Origin: Epiperipatus broadwayi
Lineage: Eukaryota > Onychophora > Udeonychophora > Euonychophora > Peripatidae
Direction of reading: 5' to 3'
Length of the DNA: 64,000 bases
Assembly: GCA_028023455.1 (NCBI GenBank)
Contig: JAQFVV010012396.1
Span: forward strand, 9,404,085-9,468,084
Shown: positions 1 to 11,833 of the stretch, piece by piece
Layout: the number at the start of each line of letters is the position of its first letter
How positions within the stretch are numbered: the stretch's first letter is position 1
Position numbers and translations under genes: made by a program
The notes under the pieces: model-generated
Told to the model about the DNA's origin: nothing
Seen by the model: the letters and a program-made list of their open reading frames with translations, nothing else
Databases searched by the model: none

Positions 1-2507
1 TTAAATCTCCAGAAGAAAAGAAAAAGATAAAAAAAATCTGTATAACAAATATGGCAACATTTTACAACACTGTCTTTTAACTTCTCTATAGCAGTTTTTT
101 TTCTTAAGTATTTCGACACTTTAACTGACTTAGATTTCCATTGTACAATGTCTTCCCAATGAATTAATATTCTACCATTTTACCATGTTTTTGAAATAAT
201 CTTGATAATGTAAATAAAGTGGACTATAAAAGTTATGCTCAAAAGAATAATAAAGCATAATTCACTTTATGCAACCAATCCAATAAAGATGTGCTTTATA
301 ACAGTAGATTGTATAACATCACATCCAGCAAGAGCATACATATTGGCCCCATGATTCTATTATTTTCAGAATTTTATGAAATAACCTTAAATGTTGTATT
401 GTAGGAGGGCCATATCCCACTTCCATTATTTGACATAAGTCTTCCCTATGTCATCATCATCAACCATTATGAATCTACTGTTCCATCAGGACTGTGTAAC
501 CTTCACAAATTGGAATTTAGGGTGTAACGCTATTTCGAAGATCCCGATGAATGTAATGTATCGACGAGAAATCGTCCGAGACAAGGAAGATGGCTGCTTC
601 AAACTCTGAAAATTGGCAATTGCCATACACCAGAGTTGGCTTTCATTTTAATAGTTTGTTATAATTATTAACTTTAGTGGGTAAATTGCAATCTAATTTA
701 CTTTATCCTCCCCAAAACGCATTGTCTGATTAATTACTGTCCAAAAAAGGGTAAAATTTACTTTTATTACAAAAAGTATTGTAACTTTTCCGATCCACAC
801 ACACACCCAAAGAAGCCTGTCTCTGATTAATTACTGTCCAAATAAGTCTCCGCTATATTTACTAAGTTCATTAGAGGACAAACTGTGAAATGATTATGCA
901 GTAAAGAAGGTAATTCACCACTACTGATAAACTTAATTATATGCTATCAAACATATATTTATTTTTTCAACATTTTAATTTACTGATCTAGGCATTTATT
1001 ATGAGTGCTTGCTTTCACCACATGAATTGAAGTATTGTTAAGACTGCCTTATTTCATAGACATTATGATTTTGCATCTCATTAACTCTTTAAGATAATAC
1101 AGTTTTCTTATCTCTGAATGTGCATTATATTTTTTAGTTAATTTGACTTTACAGATTTCATTTCATCAATAATGTGCTCATGTTATTTATCATAATATAC
1201 CTTGCCTCAAAAATGGAGAGACATTCTATAGAATAGTTAGGCATTCTATTAAAGTTATAGGAACATCAAAATGAGATAATCTTATGTCACATTTAAATAA
1301 TAAAGCTATACAATCAACAGAAGGACTTTAGTATTCTATACAATAACTAAGCTTCACTCAATACAGATAACTTGTATAAATAATTACATACAAGACAGGT
1401 CACAAAAAAGATTTTGCTATTAAATGAAAGGAGGTCCTTTGATTCTTCTGTGAGATGTTAAATGAGCTGGCAGGGAAAATTTTTCTTGTCCATTCCATAT
1501 GTTGGCATTACAAATGTTATTACTATAAGATTATTCATATGATAAATGAATATGGATGGATTGTTCACTAACATGCATCAAAGAGTATGGTGAATTTATT
1601 AGTTTTATTTCTGAGTTTCTTAACTGAAACAGTTGAGTTTCTCGAAAGCAGGATGAATGAATGCTTTTTTAAATAGATATTACAATCATGACAGAGAAAA
1701 CTAAATTATGGCCTTTATTCTAGGAGGCTGTAAAGTCATCAGCCAAGACAGAGAATTGGCAGTCGAAGGAATGCGTAACGAGTATTACACATTCCCTAAG
1801 TATGGACTCAGGTTAACATTCAGTGATGACTTTATTTAATTACTTATAACAGCAGATCACTTTTAATAAAGTAATAACATGAATTGTAAAACTACTTTAG
1901 AAGGTTGGAAAGTGGATATTTATTTTAGTATAAAGTCAAAACTATCTGAAATGGAGTAGAATTCATTATAAATAAAAAGTTGATGGTAGAATGGCAAGAT
2001 TAGTTATTCAACTTAAATCAGATCATTCAGCTTTATGTCTCAACAAGTTTTTATTGTTTTGAAAAAGGAGATTTTTTTATGTAGATGTACAAAATGCTTT
2101 TGATCAAACTAAATAATTTAAAAATTATCATGGAAGCCTTTAATATTAGAATTAGAAAATGATAGAAAGAATAAACTTCTGGGGGTAAATTTGATTATGA
2201 TGATAGAAGTGAGAGAAGACACAAAGTTGTGAAATTAACAGAAGAAGCAAAACTGTACGTTATGAATTATTTTGTTGAGAAAAATGGAAATGTACATAGA
2301 AGCATACAAATGAAGGTACAACAGAATTGGATTATAATTTGGCTAACAGAAAATATTTCAAGATGGCTAACAGAAAATATTTCAAGATTGTAATGATATT
2401 AATACATCACAGGAAGTAATCATTAATTGATGAAATCTATGATACATGTTAATGCAAAACTAGGTAGATGGAAGAAACTTAAAAAAAGGTATCAACAGTT
2501 GATGTTA
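1..2507. other. AT-rich non-coding DNA
   Basis: No coding frame worth reporting on either strand. Two small local duplications are visible. A 24-nt unit beginning GGCTAACAGAAAATATTTC occurs twice in tandem at 2341-2388. A 21-nt string beginning TCTGATTAATTACTGTCC recurs at about 725-745 and 822-842. Otherwise I see only AT-rich single-copy-looking sequence. Confidence 0.6.
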
Positions 2508-2768
2508 ACAATAAACATCAACTGACCATCATTTCTTATGCTTATAACTTATTGAAATAGGCAAAACTCTCCATACAGTATTACCACTCAGTGCAAGCCA
2601 GACACTGACGAAGGCCACAAGCCAGAAACTAGTCTGGGGATATTGGATGAGTAGGCACTAGATGGGGATTTTATGCATAAGCCTTCTGGCATCCATTGAT
2701 TACTCTGGCTTGCACTGAGTGGCAATACTATGTGGAGAGTTTTGCCTGTTTCAATAATAGCTGATGTT
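2508..2768. mobile_element. Foldback/MITE family A, copy 1
   Basis: The two ends are inverted copies. The left arm, ending near 2602, runs GGCAAAACTCTCCATACAGT then CAGTGCAAGCCAGA. The right arm, from about 2703, reads TCTGGCTTGCACTGAGTGG then GGAGAGTTTTGCCTGTTTC. The loop carries a recognisable block (AGTCTGGGGATATTGGATGAG) that recurs, on either strand, in the copies near 20.9, 21.5, 41.0 and 63.8 kb. No coding capacity. The family is non-autonomous; the enzyme that moved it is unknown. Confidence 0.75.
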
Positions 2769-3199
2769 CCTAATCTTCAGAAACACTCCAATGAATTTAA
2801 ATTAGAACTTCCAATCATTTTAAAATATTGACAAACTTCGGAAATGATTCAAACTTAACTTAAATCAATAAGAAGTTAAGTGATACTCTATTAGAAAAAA
2901 AAAGGTGGGGGGGGGAGCGATTCAAGAAAGCACTAATTGTTAACTTTTTAACTGAGACAAGAAAATATATGAAAAAAAGAAGAAATATAAAAATATTTAA
3001 AAATGGTACCAAACAGAATTAATAATGATAAAAAGTATAACCGAATTGATAAGAAAACCTATAGAATTAAAGTTTAAAAAATATAAAGCATCTTGGTATC
3101 AGAAGACAAATTAATTGAGCAATCAAAAAAGATAAAACACTAAAATGAGGGATGCCATCACAAAATGTGTAATTGATTTCTACAAAGAATTATATAGTA

Positions 3200-4341
3200 C
3201 ACCTGGGTCTCTTTTTACGCAGACTTATTTAACACGATTTTGAAGTTACGCGATTCATGTTTCACCGGAAGTCAAACTTTCATGCACTTACGTTATATTG
3301 AAAGTAATAGCACATTATTGGAATTCAACTTTCATCTTAGTAATTTCAATACTTTCAGTGCTTTATAATAGTAAGATTTTATGCAATAATGAAATTAAAA
3401 TCATGATTTCCACATTTTATATATAGACACATTAAATTTTACAAGATTATAATGTAAATTTGTTCAAACATTGTGCGTGTTAATTTTGCATTTTAAAATC
3501 ACATTCTGTTTTTGCTTTTTAAAAAGGAACGTTTAATAATTATTAATCATTTAGTGTCCACAAGTTTATTTTTAAAAGGTGAGTAATAGCAGTGAAACGA
3601 AATTTGATTTTTAAACGAAATTGAAATTTAAAGACAAAAATAAAAGTTTAGATACAGAAGAAAATGTAGAAAAAGATAATGAAACAAGTGGAACCTGTTC
3701 CTTTCACTTCCAAAATGATTCGAGAAGGTCTTCAACTTTCTAATCAGTTGGCAAATTATTTTCTTACTAATAACATTAATCACGAACATGCTCTTAAATT
3801 CCAACGAGAGCTAAATGGTTGTATATCTGGATATCATGAGCTTCATAAACAATTAATAAAATCATCTCGGAGATTAATTACGTTGTCACTAGAAAACCAT
3901 TAAAACAACATGAGAGTGAAGTTGGCGCTAGTTATAGTTCCTCTTGTGAAGAATCTTTACCAGTTTGCAAATGAACCTGTTTATCGGCAAATAGCGTTAA
4001 TAATTAAAACGTGTATAAAAAAATGTAAATTACTGTACTGTAAATTATGCATAAAAATATATTATTTTGAATAAAATTAAATATTATAGTTAAAAAAAGT
4101 TTGTCTTGTATCAATTTTTTTCAAATTTGAAATTTTTTATTAGTCATATTTTATTTCCTTTTTTTTTTTTTTGTGCGAATTTTAAAGTAATTTTACGTTG
4201 GTGCTTTGCTTTTACACGAATTTTGAAAAATCACAGACCGCATCCCCCCTTTTTCAATGTAAGTTACGTCTATTTTTGCACGATTTCGTTTGCGCGTGTT
4301 TTCTGAGGAACCTATCTATCGCGTAAAATGAGACCCAGGTG
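3200..4341 (+). mobile_element. Non-autonomous Tigger/pogo-like DNA transposon
   Basis: The element is bounded by terminal inverted repeats: CACCTGGGTCTCTTTTTACGC on the left and its complement, with one visible substitution, at 4321-4341. It is flanked on both sides by the dinucleotide TA (3198-3199 and 4342-4343), the target duplication of the Tc1/mariner/pogo superfamily. Its 1142 bp are too few for a full transposase (usually around 2.5 kb for Tigger elements). Only a C-terminal transposase-like fragment remains at 3679-3903, so this is an internally deleted copy. Polarity is taken from that ORF. Confidence 0.8.
3679..3903 (+). pseudogene. Transposase C-terminal fragment (Tigger-like)
   Basis: A 74-residue frame sits inside the TA-flanked element. 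Its central part, with FTSKMIREGLQL, then NHEHALKF, then SGYHELHKQL, resembles in spacing the helical C-terminal tail of Tigger/jerky-type transposases, where a short helix, a D/N-x-E/H-R-like turn and a terminal Y-rich helix follow the DDE domain. The DDE catalytic core and the CENP-B-type DNA-binding domain are absent. The assignment rests on pattern memory plus the element's ends, not on an alignment. It could instead be an unrelated short ORF, but its position in the 3' half of a TA-flanked element supports the call. Confidence 0.5.
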
Positions 4342-4545
4342 TAATTAAGAATGAGAAAATAAAATAACCACTACAATTTTCTGAATTGCCAAACATTTTA
4401 AATAAAGAGATGAGATATGCCATTATTGAAAATTATGGAATACTAAAATTAAGAAAATTATAAAGCAGTTTTTAAAAGTTGGTAATAATTTTTTCTTCTT
4501 ATCATTATGTAAAAAAATTATTTGTTTAGATAAAATGATTATATT

Positions 4546-6310
4546 ATGTAACGCTAGCGAGATTTAAGTCATAAAACTTACACCTTTCTATGTTACATAT
4601 TTTATAATTTAAAAATATATGATCAAATTTATTAAGAAAAAGAAATGAAATAATAGTTAAAGAAATAATTATTTAAGAAGTAGTTTTTAAAATGTAATTT
4701 TGTAAAAATAAAAAGATTGTGTTATATTTTCTTTTAAAAGAGAATAAAGCTTTGCATTGAGAATGGGGTGGGGAAAAATAATTAGAAATAAGATGTAAAA
4801 ATTCTCCTTTTTATAAATAAAATAAAAAAAAGTTAAAAGAAATGTTTAAAAATAAATCTTAGTGAGAAATCTAAAATAAAAAAAGATGAATTAATTAGTG
4901 TAAGAAAACTTTTTGAATGCCAGCTATATAAACTGTCTTATCAGCATAAATGTAAAGAGATAGTAGATTAATCTAGAGAAAGATTAGTTTAAAGAAAAAT
5001 GTACAAATCAATTAAATTAAAGAAAAATATAAAATTAAATTAAAAAAATAGATTTAAAGTTAAGATAAAAATAAGCTATAAAGAATGGGAGACTAGATCT
5101 AAAATTGTGACTTATCTATTGTTATATTCATTCCACTTTTGAGTTTAAATCATTCCAGTCTTCAAGCTGTTATTGATACATTACATTATTCATTGCTCTA
5201 GAGATTCAGAAATTTAAGGACAAAATAGAACCATTCATTACTGCTACAGAAAATATTGCAGAAGCTGTAGAATGAGCAACATGCATTGTTAGACCATCTT
5301 AGAAGTGTTCAACTGGGCTCCATGCCCTAAGATCTTCTGTCAAATATCAACTGTCAATGCCTGGAACCAACACCTAGAATCAATGCTTAAGTCATAAGAT
5401 AGATGCTGCAACTACTTTCTCCCTCCATTGTCAAGCCAAAGAATGGAAGACAAGCCCTGAAACCATTGCTGGAGACCAAGAAGCCAACTGGTTAGAAAGT
5501 AACACTAATGAAAAACAAAAACAAATGAACTATGTCATCTAATATCATGAAAACCTAGTAAATATATTTTCCATAATAATTGACTATAGACACTTTATTT
5601 TTAAATGAAATGAAATTTAACAAAGGGTTATAAAATTTAGCTTGATTAATCATTTATATTTTTTAATGTGAATTTTCATATTGTTATGTTATATTAAATA
5701 TGTGTGCATGAATAAATAATGATGATTGCTTAATTGTTATTTAGTCTACTCTCTCTTGTCACTGTGTCACCATTTATTTAAAGAGATACATGTTTATATG
5801 TGCTAAGTTAATATGTTGGACCCCCTGATTAAGAGTAAGAACTAGCTTGGAATATTTCAAGTGCTGGATTGTGTGCCTATCATCTGAGTAAAATGCTTTG
5901 GCTGGCAGGGTTTTTGTTCCAGCAGTTGAGGTGACCAGGTCAGGAAATGTAATCGTGTTATACTTTGTATAGCCATTTTGGCTATACGTATTATTGATGG
6001 TCATGCTACCAATGGTATTCTCTCCTCTGCTTAAAGTACTGGTCCATTCCCATAGTTTAGAGATATAATTAATTAATAGCATAATGAAATTATAAATATA
6101 GAAGAAATAATAAATAAATAAGGTCAAAAATATAAGAAAAAAAATTATAATGAATAAAGGTGTATTGAGCTCGATAATAAATTTATTAAAGTAAATATTA
6201 AAACTTAAAGTCAAGAGATATAAAATGTGAAATGTTAAAACTTATTAAAATTTTAGATTCCAAAAAATATTATAGTTATTTTAAAAGGTATTTAAACCAA
6301 AGAGTATATT
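4546..6310. repeat. Diverged ~1.75 kb repeat unit, copy 1
   Basis: This stretch is colinear with 8735-10905. Shared landmarks in order are: GATCAAATTTATTAAGAAAA (4620 and 9182); a purine-rich tract with AAATAAATCTTAGTGAGAAA; CATTACATTATTCATTGC; CTCCATGCCCTAAG; TGTCATCTAATATCATGAAA; and TTTAGAGATATAATTGATTA-like sequence near the end. The open frame on the minus strand at 5774-6214 (146 codons) is broken in the other copy and looks fortuitous. Copy 1 lacks the hAT insertion found in copy 2 and so represents the pre-insertion state. The family is unidentified; it may be a long interspersed repeat or a segmental duplication. Confidence 0.8.
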
Positions 6311-8734
6311 CAGAGGGAGCTGGTTCAAATGCCAACCAAAGTGCCATCAATGACCAAGCATAATTAGAATTTAAAATTATAAAGATCAAAACTAAAAATT
6401 AAATTAAACGCTAGATTGCATAGTAATAAAAGTGAAATCAGGGAACAGTGTGAGAAGAGAAATAGACCAAGGCAAACAAATTATAGTATTAAAAATTAAG
6501 ATAATTAAAAATATAAAATAAAAAGAGTAAGATATGCAATGTAAATAAAAAGCAGAGAAGAAAAAATGGTCAAAGAGATTAATAAATTTGTTATTGGGGG
6601 TTGCTTATAGTCAGGTGGAAATTAGAGAGGATAGCAGGTTTTCAGTTAGTTGAACACTTCATTCAATTTAAAATAGTTAAAAATAATGATAATAAAGAAA
6701 CAGGAAGTAATCAATAAAGTAGAAAAGTGTAAAATAAAAGAAACTGACATTATCAAGTTGTTGGAGGAAAAGTTTGAGAAATACACTGAAATGTGTAACA
6801 AATGAATAGAATGAGTAATACGGGAGAGGATAGCCAGACTAGAAAATAGGAAAATAATAGAAAATATGAAAATGTTTATAAAGGAGTTTGTAGATAAATT
6901 AAATAAGAGAAAATATACAGGAAAGTGAAAATAATTATGCACAATTAAATAGCTCAAATACTGCAAATGAAACTGAACTAGAAAACAAATATAATTTTGA
7001 ACAAAAATTTAAGTCTGAATTAGAGAATAAGTCTGACTCAGAAATTAAGCCAGAACCAGAAAATATTTCTGATCAAATAGTAACCTTAAATCTGAAAATA
7101 AAAGTGAGTTGGAAGTAAAACAATGAAAAGGAAGTTTTTAAGGAAGAAAAAATGATAAGTAAAATGGAATTACATTCAAATAGTGAAGACAATCATAGAA
7201 AGAAAAAGACAGATAAAATACCAGAAAAGATATCTGTAATTAAATTTACTTACAGACCACTCATAAAACAGAGACAATACAAGAAGCAGAAAATAAAACA
7301 AAGTTTAACATGAACAAAACTAAACACAAGCAAGAAACAGACAAAAGGGGAAAAGGAACCTATATCATAAAATTAGTTAGAAGAAAAAAGAACTGCCTGA
7401 CAAAGGTTAGTAGGGTTAGAGTTTATATTAACTGGATGGATTTTTAGGTAGCAAAAAAACAAAAAGTTTATTGTACATGGATTACGAGAATGGAAATAAC
7501 ATTCAACAAATAAAATAAAATGTTTTTATGAGAAGTAATAATGCAGTAAAGTTGAATAAATAAAATGAAATGTTTGTGAGAACTAGTAGTGGAAATAAAA
7601 GAGCATATAAATGAAATAATTTTTAAAAAAATTAGAGTTGATATATGATAGTGGAAATGAAACAAAAGATAGATACATGAAATAGAATAAAATAAAAATA
7701 TTTTAGAGAATCAATACCCAATAATGGTGATAAAAGAGTAGATAAATGGGAATAAAATGAGAATTTATTGCTTAGAATAAAATAAAATAATAAAATTTAG
7801 ACTAAATATATGAAAATAAAAGTTCTTTTGTAGAGAATCACAAATATACAAAATAAAAGTAAAAAATCGAATAAAACATATAATAAATAAAATGAAATTT
7901 ATAATAAAATAAATAAAATATTTCAAAATAATATTTTAAGTGAATTTGGATTGTGTATAGGTTAATAGAGTCATGGAGGGAGGGAGAAGGTACAGATAAG
8001 GTTGAAGAAGGTGTATTAAGTATAGGCTGTTACTGTGTGAATTTAAGACCCATAACAGGCATGAAAATAAGAGGGATAATCCAATAGAATGAGGATTCAG
8101 TAGAAAAATGGATCCATCCAACATGCTAGAAAATGTCCCAGTCCCTTATCTAAAAAATGTGTGCATTGGAAAGAGAATTACAGAGTAAGCCGCAAATCAG
8201 TTTCATTGGAAGGAAAATTCCCAACATCATATAGTTATAATAAATTATGTTTTAGTGTAAGCCAAATGGTCAATAGATGAATACTGCCATTTGCAGCAAC
8301 CCCATATTTTCTAGGATGCAGACCCAAAGAAGAAAGTCCTGGGCTCATTCAACCTGCTGGTAGAGAAATTCCAGCACAGTAAACAGGTTAAGTTAAAGTA
8401 TTTTTATTGCATAAGTTTGATATAAGCAGATGTGTTCTGCTACTTGCAGCATCCACCCTCTTTGTACATATCAGAAAGATGTATGTTGTCCCCGGTGGTC
8501 ATCACATATGACAATCATTGCAAATCAATATAGATCACAACCTATGAGTTAAGAACAGCATAGGAAAGATAACCCTTTGTGGTTTGTCATTCTGTATACA
8601 ATTCAAAACTTATTGTAAATAAAAAATAACTAACTAAATAAAAATATATAAAAAATCAAACAGTAAAGAAAAAAATAAAGGTCAGAGCAAAAATGGTCAA
8701 ATTGATGCCTTTTCCTCTCAAACAAGGGGTGTGT
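6311..8734. other. Low-complexity AAATAAAATG-rich non-coding DNA
   Basis: The plus strand is strongly purine-biased, especially 7460-7930, where AATAAAATGAA-like words recur irregularly. A frame at about 6950-7090 translates to an acidic Glu/Asn/Ser-rich string and could be a decayed LINE ORF1 piece, but low complexity alone would produce it. The minus-strand ORFs at 6646-6966, 7468-7665 and 7936-8124 are the complement of this bias. No gene is supported. Confidence 0.55.
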
Positions 8735-10905
8735 GTGATGTAACACTACCATGATATATGTTATAAAACATATCTGTGGTACATATTTCATAATATACTA
8801 ATGCAGGAGTCCCCAACCCTATGCCCGTGGGCACCATCGCGCCCGCAGACCATTTTCTGTGTGCCCGCCGCTATCCGAACACGATAAAAAATTATTTATC
8901 TGCTACAAATAAATTTCATTTTTAAAATTTTTTATAAATTATTGTATTATATTGCAATCAAATTGTAGGGCATACTATACTTTTACAGCGTAAAAATATA
9001 AACATTAATTATATGTTAAAATTTTATTTTTGAAATAAATATTTTTTTGTACATAATGTGTATTATTAACAATATCTAACTATAAATTTACATTGAAAAA
9101 ATAAATGGTGTCCGCCACCTGGCCAATATTATAGAATATGCTCTTAAGTGCAAAAAGGTTGGGGACCCCTGTACTAATGTATGATCAAATTTATTAAGAA
9201 AAAGGAATGAAAGAATAGTTAAAGAAATAAATATTTAAGAAATAGTTTTTAAAATGTAATTTTATATAAATAAAAAGATTGTGTTATATTTTCTTTTAAA
9301 AGAAAATAAAGCTTTGCACTGAGAATGGGGTGTGAAAAAAGAATTAGAAATAAGTTGTAAAAATTCTTTTTATAAATAAAAAAATAAGTTAAAAGAATAA
9401 ATGTTTAAAAATAAATCTTAGTGAGAAATCTAAAATAAAAAAAAATTAATTAGTATAAAAAAACTGTGAATGTCAGCTATGTAAACTATCTTAGAGTATA
9501 AATGTGAAGTGATAGTAGAGTGATCTAGAAAAAGATTACATTAAAGAGAAATGTAAAAATCAATTAAATTAAAGAAAAATGTAAAATTTAATTTAAAAAA
9601 TAGATTGAAATTAAGATAAAAATAAACTATGAAAAATGGGAGAGTAGATACAAAAGTTCATCATATCTATTGTTATATTCATTCCACTTGTGAGTCTGTA
9701 AGTCATTCTGATCTTCATTTTGTGATCAAGTTATTCCAGTATTCATGCCATTATTGATGCATTACATTATTCATTGCTTCAGAGGTTCAAAAATCTAAGG
9801 ACAAAATAGAACCATTTATTACTGTTGCAGAAAATATTGCTGAATCTGCAGAACTAGAAACATGCATTGCTAGATTACCTTAGAAGTGTTCAGCTGGCTC
9901 CATGCCCTAAGTACTCTTTCAAAAATCAACTGTCCCTCCTGGAACCAATGCTTAAGTTTCAAGATAGATGCTGTCACTATTCTCTCCCATTGTCAAGCCC
10001 TGGAATCATCAATAAAGATCCAAAGGACACTAATGAAAAGAAACAAATGAACTGTGTCATCTAATATCATGAAAACCTAGGTAAATATATTTTCCATAAT
10101 AATTGTTTATTGACACTTTATTTTTAAATGAAATGAACTTTAACAAAGCTGTATTATAAAATTTAGCCTGATTAATCATTTATATTTTTAAGATAGTTTC
10201 CTATTATTATGTTATATTAAATATGTGTGCACAAGTAAATAATGATGTTTGCTTAAATATAGTTTGTCTATTATCTCTCTCTCTTGTCATTGCATTACCA
10301 TTTATTTGAAGAGAAATGTTTATATGTGTTAAGTTAATGCACTGGGGGTATAATGTGCTGGACTCACTGATTAAGAGTAGGAGCTGGCTTGAGATATTTC
10401 AAGTGCTGGATTGTATGCAAGTCATCTAAGCATGCTGACCATATAATATATGGTCATCTGGTGTTGAGTTTGAACTTCAAAACAAATAAAATGCTTTGTA
10501 TGGCATAGTTTTTGTTCTAGCAGTTTAAATGGGTCATGGTCAAGAAATGTTATGTTATGTCTTGTAAAGCCTGATCTGGCCATATATATCATTGATGGTC
10601 ATGCTATCAATGGTATTCTCCCCTCTGCTTGAAGTGCTGGTCCATCCCCATTCCCATAGTTTAGAGATATAATTGATTAATAGCATAATGAAATGATAAA
10701 TATAAAAGAAATAATAAATAATGTCAAGAATATAAGAAAAGAATTATAATGAATAAAGGTATATTGAACTTGATAATAAGCTTATTAAAGCAATTGTTAA
10801 AACTTAAAGTCAAGGGATATAAAATGTAAAATGTTAAAACTTATTAAAGTTTTAGATTCCAAAAGTTATTCAAGTTATTTTAAAGGTATTTAAACCCAGA
10901 AAGTT
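8735..10905. repeat. Diverged ~1.75 kb repeat unit, copy 2 (interrupted)
   Basis: Homologous to 4546-6310 over its full length, with many substitutions and small indels (for example an extra ~50 bp near 10430-10490). The homology continues upstream past the hAT insertion: GTAACACTACC and TACATATTTCATAATAT at 8740-8795 match GTAACGCTAGC and TACATATTTTATAATTT at 4549-4610. The insertion therefore landed inside the unit. The frame at 9867-10064 is not conserved in the other copy. Confidence 0.8.
8796..9179. mobile_element. hAT-type MITE with 8-bp TSD
   Basis: The element proper is 8804-9171 (368 bp). Its ends are CAGGAGTCCCCAACC and GGTTGGGGACCCCTG, inverted copies with one mismatch. It is flanked by the perfect 8-bp direct repeat TACTAATG (8796-8803 and 9172-9179). 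CAGGGGTCCCCAACC-type ends plus an 8-bp duplication are characteristic of the hAT superfamily (Charlie-like). The subterminal GC-rich blocks (CGCGCCCGCAGACC, TGTGTGCCCGCC) stand out from the AT-rich surroundings. There is no ORF, so it is non-autonomous. The direction of the parent element is unknown. Confidence 0.9.
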
Positions 10906-11766
10906 TATTTGGGGGGATCTAGTTATATATATATAAACATGTTTTTATATATAAAATTTTCTATAACAAGTATTGTACTATTACATTTATATAAATATAT
11001 ATATTGTACCGGTCCGATGTTTCTACCCTAGTCTTATATACATTTGACCTACATATGCACTGAGCATGAAGTGACATATGTTGTTAAGTGAAAAATCTAT
11101 AATAATTCCCCCAAAATATTGTTAGCTAAATATGAAGAAAATATCTCAAAAGAATTATTAGAGGAAGAGAGATATATCTTTTATATTCACTAATTATGGA
11201 CTGCTGATGTGACATAATTTTATATTTGCTAATCTTTGGATGCAGATATATTTTATATTAGCTTATTGCAGACTGCTGACCTATAGATTTTTATATTTGT
11301 TGATTGACAATGGCTAAAGTAAACCATTCAAAAGAAAAAAGAGGTGAATAAGCTTAATATTGGAATTAGCGACCTCCATTCAAAATGCAGAAAATACCCA
11401 CCTTAAAACACCATATTAAAAGTATGCAGTGCTAAGCCATTCTAAGATGAACCCTGGAACTTGAAATTGTGCCATCATGAACATGTCCTAAATGCCTAGT
11501 TCAGAACTGATCCTGAGTATTGCTTTTTTACTCCATGACCAGATAAATGAAGATCCAAATTCATTATAATGTACTCCCAACTGAACTAAAACTTTGCACA
11601 CACCATTGAAATCAATCAGACTGAAAAATTGAATTCCCACAGGTAACAACATTTTATGTTTTAATCAGACTAAAATCTCTAAGCTTTATACTCAAAGAAA
11701 TATGGATATATGATAGGCACATTCATAATAATTTAGATATTATTAATAGTTTATAAATATTTCTTT

Positions 11767-11833
<67 letters not shown>

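Noticed and set aside
5774-6214. 146-codon minus-strand ORF
   Set aside because: The homologous copy at 10.3-10.8 kb breaks the frame repeatedly. The first half is a Phe/Ile-rich translation of AT-rich DNA.
6950-7090. Acidic frame as a coding exon
   Set aside because: Surrounding sequence has the same purine bias, and stops flank it closely. No start, splice context or domain.
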